DNA of 64,000 nucleotides from Rhabditoides inermis (taxonomy: Eukaryota > Nematoda > Chromadorea > Rhabditida > Rhabditidae), in NCBI GenBank assembly GCA_963966185.1, contig CAWZYM010000285.1, positions 311,001-375,000 of the forward strand, written 5' to 3'. A program made the translations under genes and the position numbers. The number at the start of each line of letters is the position of its first letter. The stretch's first letter is position 1. The notes under the pieces are model-generated. The model searched no databases, had not been told where the DNA came from, and worked only from the letters and a program-made list of their open reading frames with translations. This document shows, piece after piece, positions 57,900 through 64,000 of the stretch.

Positions 57900-58655
57900 T
57901 TAGCGAAAACAAAGTGTGAATGAGGGAGTATCGTCAGAAAAATGGATGTGAGATATATTCATATATTTGAAAAAAGAACATTAGGCCTTGGCGGAAAGAC
58001 ATGAGTAGTGGATATGAGATGAACATTAAGAAATCTGCTCATCTCTCCAAATATGGAATAGAAAGCTTTTTTCGGTTGCACGTCGCCGAGATAATGGCGG
58101 AATCTGTGGTGACAAAGTGCATTATTCCAATAAAAAATCCGACATTACTAAAACACAATACGGGATTAATAGGTGATCGAGCGATATTCTCTTCCTCCTT
58201 TTTCCGCAGCGGACAGGTGGTTTGGCCTAGAGAGACTATATCATGGTCTAAGAAAAATGCGACATTTGCAGGCTTCACTGTTCCGTTGTCGGTTGTCGGC
58301 GTTGCAATTGAAACTCGGAAGATGGGGGGGGGGGTGGAGTTATGGGAGACAGGCAACGACAGATTGACTCCTAGGGAGTACTAAGAATGCTGCCATCTCA
58401 AACACCAGTGTTTTCGAAAGAGAAACGATGATGGTGCGTGCGTGAGAGATGGTACTCGAGGGAGAAAGAGGAGAAGGAGAAGTAGTAAAAAGAAGGAGAA
58501 GGAGCAGAGATGGATCAGGGAGGTGGAGCAGGAATAGACACTCACAGGAGAATAGTCTTGCCGAGGGAGACACTGTTCAATATAACACAGGGGTTCACGC
58601 GAGCCTTTGTGTTGTTGAAGAGAGGAGAGAGACATCGCGCGTATTAGATTGGACG

Positions 58656-58709
<54 letters not shown>

Positions 58710-60650
58710 CGCGATTGCGCATATTCTGCAATGAATAGATGAAAAGATGGCACGTCGTCGTAGTCGACTTATAATCAAAAGAGTGGCGTCGGGGGTAATT
58801 GGGAAGAGGAGTGGGCTACAGTATGCCCGCTGCTTCTCCCTCCGACCCTGGAAGGGAATGGAGAGGGAGGGGCGGATTACGCCGGATAAATAGCCACCTG
58901 AGAGGAGCGGAGAGAGTGCGGCAGGGCGAGAGAGCGCCGAGGGATGTCAGAGAGACAGAGAGAGAGAGGGGGGGAGATAGAGAGAGAGAGGGTGCGAGGG
59001 AGTGATGTGATTTCTTCGGGACTAATGGAGGGTGAATAGATGGGTGAATAGGATACGTCCAGTAATGTATGATGTATGCGTAAAACGATATGTTATAGTT
59101 TACTTATGTGTGAAACGGACAACTATAATAAAAAAAACGGACAACTAATGTGAAACGGACAACTACAAGTGATTTCATTTTCTTCTGCTATGGTCCGCTG
59201 CTTCGTCGTGTGATGTAACTTTTACGATAACCAGAATAAGAATAAGCACGGTTACGAACGCAACAAAATGGAATACTTATACTTTCCGGCGCTACTCTGT
59301 GAATAATTATGTGTGAGATAATGCGATACTGGATACATTTCGAATTGAATTCAAGAATCTCTGATACACTGTAGTGCAGACAACTGAGGTCAACCAATTT
59401 CAGGCGTTCCAAAGAGTTGGTGCGATGACGTTTCATCGTTTCGCCGCTCGCTCTTCCGAACCCAGCGCAATTTAATTGACGTTCATTGAAATGAAGGAAT
59501 TTGTGCGCATCATTGTGTTGTGTTGTTTTGTAGGAAGTCGGATTAGTTTGCGGGAAGCAGAAAAAGGGGAAGTGGCGGAGAGGGGTGAGAGCGGTACGAC
59601 CGAGCGTCTCCTATGAGGGTAAACAATAATCGGGAAGAGGAGTGGTAGTTTACGCGTCTATCATATATATTTGATGATGACGGTGCAGCATCTCATTTCC
59701 ACCAAGGATTTTAAGGAGTACGGCCTAGATGCGAGTTCCTAGTCCTAGATGTACTTGACGCGTCATGAGAATAATATTCTATCGATCTCATAATATCGAC
59801 TAGTAATATCTAGTAATAATTAAGACTAGTAATAATAATATCGAGCCATTGTTGATGGCAATGTAACTTGTAACCGCATAATACTGTTTACTGTAGAACT
59901 CAACAAGAGTGAGAGTGGTGTGAGTAATTACGATGAACCATTCATAACTATATATCCTAGTAAAAAAACTGATAAATTCACAAACGTAGATAAATTGAAT
60001 AACCAGAGAGGCTTTGCTGTCTTCTCTGAATGGGTTGTATGTGGTATGCTACGCAAATTAGATTGCGACAATCAGCATCCATGTTGATAAGCGGATTGCG
60101 GACGAAGCCAACTGTCAAAGGTGAGAGGATATTATGCAGATCGAGGATGTGTTTTGCGTAAAGCCAATAAGCCGACGGTTGCACATCTTTGATTCAGTGT
60201 TTTGGAGCGTGTGCAAGGTGTGAAGGGTCCTTGAGTGTTTGTGTCACGGTGAAAAAATACGACAAACACAATACTCCGACACGCTCCTTCCGTATTGCCA
60301 GAATGCCGCTTTTTTAGAGGGTTCGAAGAACCGGCGAGACATGAGACGCTTCTGATTCCATTACCGCGGCGGCGCATTCACACCTCTCCACATGAATGAC
60401 GTGCGCTTTTAGTGTATGCAAATCGGATCTGGGTACTCGCGACTAAACATAGAAGCATCGCATGATGTGATTAGCGATACGGTAGGCGTGTTGATTAAGT
60501 TGAGGGATGTCAGGGGTGATATGTCACAGGGGAGAGTGAGGGGGATGTATGATCACATCCTCACATCCTCATAAGAGTAGATGCAATTGCATTTGTATGG
60601 AGATCCTCGGAATGCAACGCTGTGACATCAGCGTCTCGAGTGTTTTCGGG
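57900..60650. other. Region without a supported gene
   Basis: AT-rich spacer with GA tracts at 58659-58706 and 58953-58991, and the triplet GGACAACTA repeated around 59117-59166. Open frames (such as 58001-58384) lack splice context and recognisable motifs. It probably includes promoter sequence for the minus-strand nlp-18-like gene. Confidence 0.4.
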
Positions 60651-60752
60651 GGTGCCTATATATATGTACTTGTCTCTTTCCTATTACTCTGAAGCACGCA
60701 TAGATCGTGTTACAAAATAATATAGGCGTTTTGACGTTTTGCACTGGATCGT

Positions 60753-60944
60753 ATGTCGTATTTCCAAATTTCCATATTATTTTCCCTCGTGCATTGGGCT
60801 ATGGCTTTTCATCAACCATCACATGCGTTTTATAACTTTGCACGTAGACGTAAGGTCGTAGAGAGGTTAGAGAGTGACTACCAAACACTATCAATTATTG
60901 AAACCGTAGGACGGAGAAAAATTCCTCTTCTCGCGCAATCGTAA
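60753..60944 (+). CDS. Candidate small secreted peptide precursor
   Basis: An intronless 63-codon ORF. The first 18 residues (MSYFQISILFSLVHWAMA) read as a signal peptide; the remainder has basic clusters ARRRK and GRRK, which could be prohormone cleavage sites, leaving a short peptide beginning FHQPSHAFYNF. GGRR within VGRRK would give an amidated end after IIETV. A TATA-like box TATATATATG lies at 60657-60666, about 90 bp upstream. No homologue recognised; it may be chance. Confidence 0.4.
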   Translation: MSYFQISILFSLVHWAMAFHQPSHAFYNFARRRKVVERLESDYQTLSIIETVGRRKIPLLAQS

Positions 60945-61633
60945 GCACAGTAATTGGGAGTAATCGCAGGAAAAGGAAAGAGTGGATTACCTAATGCGAC
61001 TAAGGAATGGGCGAGGAAGGTGAGGAGAGAGAGAGAGAGAAAGAAAGAGAGAGGGGAGGAAGAGAAAGAGAGATGGAGACAAAGAGGAAGAGAGAGGGAG
61101 ATTCGCGGGGGAAAGAAGGAAGTCAACCACGAGACGTCAACCCGTTCCGAATTATGCATGCGCGGTGTCCTTCCTCTGAACCTGCAGGGAGGGCAGAAGT
61201 TAGGAAGTTAGTTGTTGTTAGTGGAAATAACTGCGGGAGTGTGTAAGTAACTCCGGAAAAAACTTCATTGTAAGTATGCGCCGTCTCGATATCATGCATA
61301 TTACTGCAAGAGGGCAAGTTATTCTCTGGAGTATCGCGCTCATGGATTATGCATGAAAGAGTGTTCTGTGCACTTTGTTTCATAAAACTCTGAGGCGAGC
61401 AACTTGAAATGATATTTCAACTTCACTGTGTTTCAATACGCTTCACATTGAATGCAGCGTTACCTAACCGCACTTTTTTGAGCTTTTCATCATTTCAGAA
61501 CACACATTCCAACGATGAGCCGCGAGCCTACTGAAGCTTGAAGGATGAAATCAAGACAATCACACTCAAACAATAAGGGTGCGGAGACTCGCCATGCGTG
61601 ACGAGCGTTCGTGCGTTCGCGGTTTTTGATTAC

Positions 61634-61723
<90 letters not shown>

Positions 61724-63380
61724 CTGCGATGTGAACGTAACCCTATGAGACGTGCCGGAAAGACTATATCCAATTGGATCGTCTTAGAGACGTATACATG
61801 CTTTCCGCGAGTTGATAGGCTGATAGGGAGGGAGGAAACAAGGAAGAGAGTCCGCTTGGTTCGAAGGCGACTAACGAGTACGACAACAAGAGCGGACATT
61901 TTTGAATGGAAAGAGAGAGAGAGAGAGATCTGCGCAGTGCTGTGCTCATATTCATGTGAGAGAGCCGGACTTTAGAGTCTTGTGGTAGTCCAAGTATGAG
62001 AGAGAGAGAGAGAGAGAGAGAGAATAGCGGATGAGTCAGTTCCAGAGGCACAAAGAGCCTTGTCCTCCAAATATACAACAACGGGAGTACGAACGCGCGA
62101 TAACATGTGTTTTTCGGCGAGAGTAAGACCAAAACAGAATAAATCATAATGATATTGAAATGCAACGTGCACATTCACATACTGTGAAAAATGCGGTACG
62201 TTTGTTTGGCATATGTACGTATACGTGTTTCGCATTCAAACAGTGTAGGTTTTTTAACCGTCGTCTAGTGTATGCATATGTCGACGACAATACATCAAAG
62301 ACTACCAAGGAACAAAGACAATGATGAAACAAAATAGTTTTGAAGATAGTGAGTGTTTGAGGAATTGTTCGACTGGATCTGGATACCACATTTCTGTCAA
62401 GTCTGCGATCTGGAATGCGAAATACTTACCGAGAGAAACGGAAATCTTCGTGTATATTGAATTTGCGCAGATAATTCATTTCTCACAGTTACTATTAGAG
62501 TAGGGAATTTTCTGCAGTGGTTTTTGTTGACATTGGAATAATACTGATTTGCTGTTTTACAATAATGTAGCAATCATTTTGAGGTACTTCGACATGCCCA
62601 TTGAAAAGTGCTATCTGCTATGATTAGGGAACGAATAATCACGGTTATTCATGAAGAAGTGATTAAGTTAGTTAGTTTCCAGTCGCTTGGTTTTATTTTG
62701 TTGGAATGTTCCACTATCGGCTTGCTGGCTACGTATGTCGCACTTGTCTCCCATGTACGCACCACAATACCCGTAAACTGTGCAGTAAATGTGAAAGCGA
62801 GGAAGCGTCGTTCACGCTGGGCTTACGAATTCCGCCACATTTATAGTTTCATCAACTGCATTGCCAAACTGTGGAAAACGTTGTTTCATACCATGAAAGG
62901 TTGAAAGGACTACGAACAGAACTGTTTTCGTTTTATTAGCTTTCCCAAGTGCAAAATATAGATAAGGCTTTTTACATTATAAAACGAAACAAAAATAATT
63001 ACCAAAAAGGCGCTTTAATCACTGACCGATGAATCAATGTTTTCATTTCGTTTCGATAAGATTTACAATCGTTTTGTTGTGGTATATTGCTGCAGAATGT
63101 CAGCGTATCTTTTGGTTTGTCAAAGTTTATCAAAGTTCGCTCGAACGAAGGATGACGCACAATCCGATACGATCGTTGAACTCCACGTTTCCAATGCTCT
63201 TTCGTTTGTTGTGGTGGCTTTCTCTTCTTTGTTATTGAAATAGCGATGCGTGACGAGCAGAATTCACCAACCCGATGATGGTCTCTGAACTCACGCGGTT
63301 CTTGCAGAATTTGGATGCGTTTCCATGTTTTGTTATGGTATCCACCGTCAGAAACTCAGCGGCGATAGTGAAGGTGAGTG
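60945..63380. other. Region without a supported gene
   Basis: AT-rich sequence with GA tracts at 61020-61110, 61632-61721 and 61996-62023. The frame at 62608-62904 has one hydrophobic stretch but no start, splice or family support. Confidence 0.4.
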
Positions 63381-63503
63381 TATAAATATCACGGCTGAGA
63401 ACGCAGAAGGTGCATCTTTCATAATCTCCATGTTTGTAAAATAATGTGTATAGTGTGTATAATAATGTGTATAATCATATTTGTAAAACCCAACCGTTCA
63501 GAG

Positions 63504-63749
63504 ATGAAGACGCTTCTGCTATGCGTTGTTCTCGGCAGTGTGGAGCTCTCCTCGGCTCGGCTGCTGAACATCACAGAGATCCGGGATCTGGAGATGCGGC
63601 TGCCGGCCAAGCAGTCACAGTGGATCGTCGACTACGAGTACGCCATGCTCAACCAGATACACTTCCCCTGGGTGTACGACACCTACAGCCAGGAGTTCTA
63701 CAAGTGCAGCCAGGACCTCATGACCACGCTCAAGCGACTCTACATGGCG
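63504..63749 (+). CDS. First exon of a secreted or membrane protein, possibly NRF-6-like
   Basis: An ATG preceded by a trans-splice-like TTCAGAG, and by GTATAAATATC (63379-63389) about 120 bp upstream. 82 codons end at the donor GTGAGC. Residues 1-18 (MKTLLLCVVLGSVELSSA) are a signal peptide. The mature part (WIVDYEYAMLNQIHFPWVYD, FYKCSQDLMTTLKRLYMA) resembles the start of the extracellular NRF domain of nematode nose-resistant-to-fluoxetine acyltransferases, which opens with a conserved Cys followed by a helix. That is a weak match by pattern only. Later exons lie beyond the window. Confidence 0.55.
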
Positions 63750-64000
63750 GTGAGCTTCTTTTCTAATTTCAAAAGGTTTTCGAACAGTATAGTAGTTGTG
63801 AGAATGACACACCGACCCACTGAATTCGTAGTTTGTGAGAGTTACCGCTACTAAAGAAGACTGATAAAATAGGCTGTTAGTATAGGTTATTAGTTAGAAT
63901 AGGCTTCCAGTTACAACAGGCTGTTAGTACTTGCGAATGCCCTCCAACTTCTTTGAACTACTTTGGATCTTTGGAAACGGTGTTCAAAGAGACTGAATAC

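Noticed and set aside
62608..62904. 98-codon ORF with a hydrophobic segment
   Set aside because: No in-frame ATG at the start, no splice sites, no family resemblance.

Overview
This is eukaryotic nuclear DNA, almost certainly from a nematode and probably a clade V free-living species. I do not assign a species. The case rests on very small exons (mostly 40-160 bp), introns that end in TTTCAG, a neuropeptide precursor of the C. elegans NLP-18 type, a dTDP-glucose dehydratase/dehydrorhamnose-reductase fusion of the nematode rhamnose pathway, and a core-2/I-branching type glycosyltransferase. No bacterial operon, CRISPR array or intact tRNA/rRNA gene is visible. All gene models were assembled by eye from reading frame, GT/GC-AG splice sites and protein-family logic. 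Exon lists are given in each entry.

Layout. 1-1190 (+): 3' half of an ABHD17-like serine hydrolase. 1722-15720 (+): a 36-exon beta-propeller plus coiled-coil protein resembling CFAP57/WDR65; its introns carry several DNA transposons and a LINE. 16314-20967 (+): a GT14 core-2/I-branching type glycosyltransferase. 21.0-25.1 kb: gene-poor repeat block with a GGGA satellite, purine satellite, nested foldback elements and a MULE-like element with a 9-bp target duplication. 25334-27112 (+): broken, 3'-truncated HSP70 copy. 29331-35928 (-): rml-2-like rhamnose-synthesis enzyme, with a small secreted-protein gene (32016-32496, +) nested in one intron. 37600-44890 (+): ArfGAP2/3. 45646-55819 (+): apolipoprotein-L-like protein, with a 5.45-kb LTR retrotransposon (48033-53485) in one intron. 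56374-57783 (-): nlp-18-like precursor. 57.9-63.4 kb: mostly uninterpreted, with one candidate secreted peptide gene. 63504-end (+): first exon of a secreted protein.

The genes are ordinary house-keeping, secretory-pathway and neuronal genes. ArfGAP and the ApoL-like gene are spaced like two members of a nematode operon. Rhamnose synthesis and the glycosyltransferase both serve glycan or cuticle/surface chemistry, but nothing shows that they act together.

The unusual content lies in the non-coding part. A short motif (TGAAACGTAT, either orientation) recurs about 30 times, nearly always in introns. Two TIR elements enclose coding-like fragments (an AN1-type zinc-finger tail in a perfectly symmetric 351-bp foldback, and an unknown exon in the MULE-like element). 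tRNA-like Pol III boxes sit inside TIR elements. Transposon ends coincide with, or abut, splice sites. Exon ends are repeatedly duplicated into neighbouring introns.
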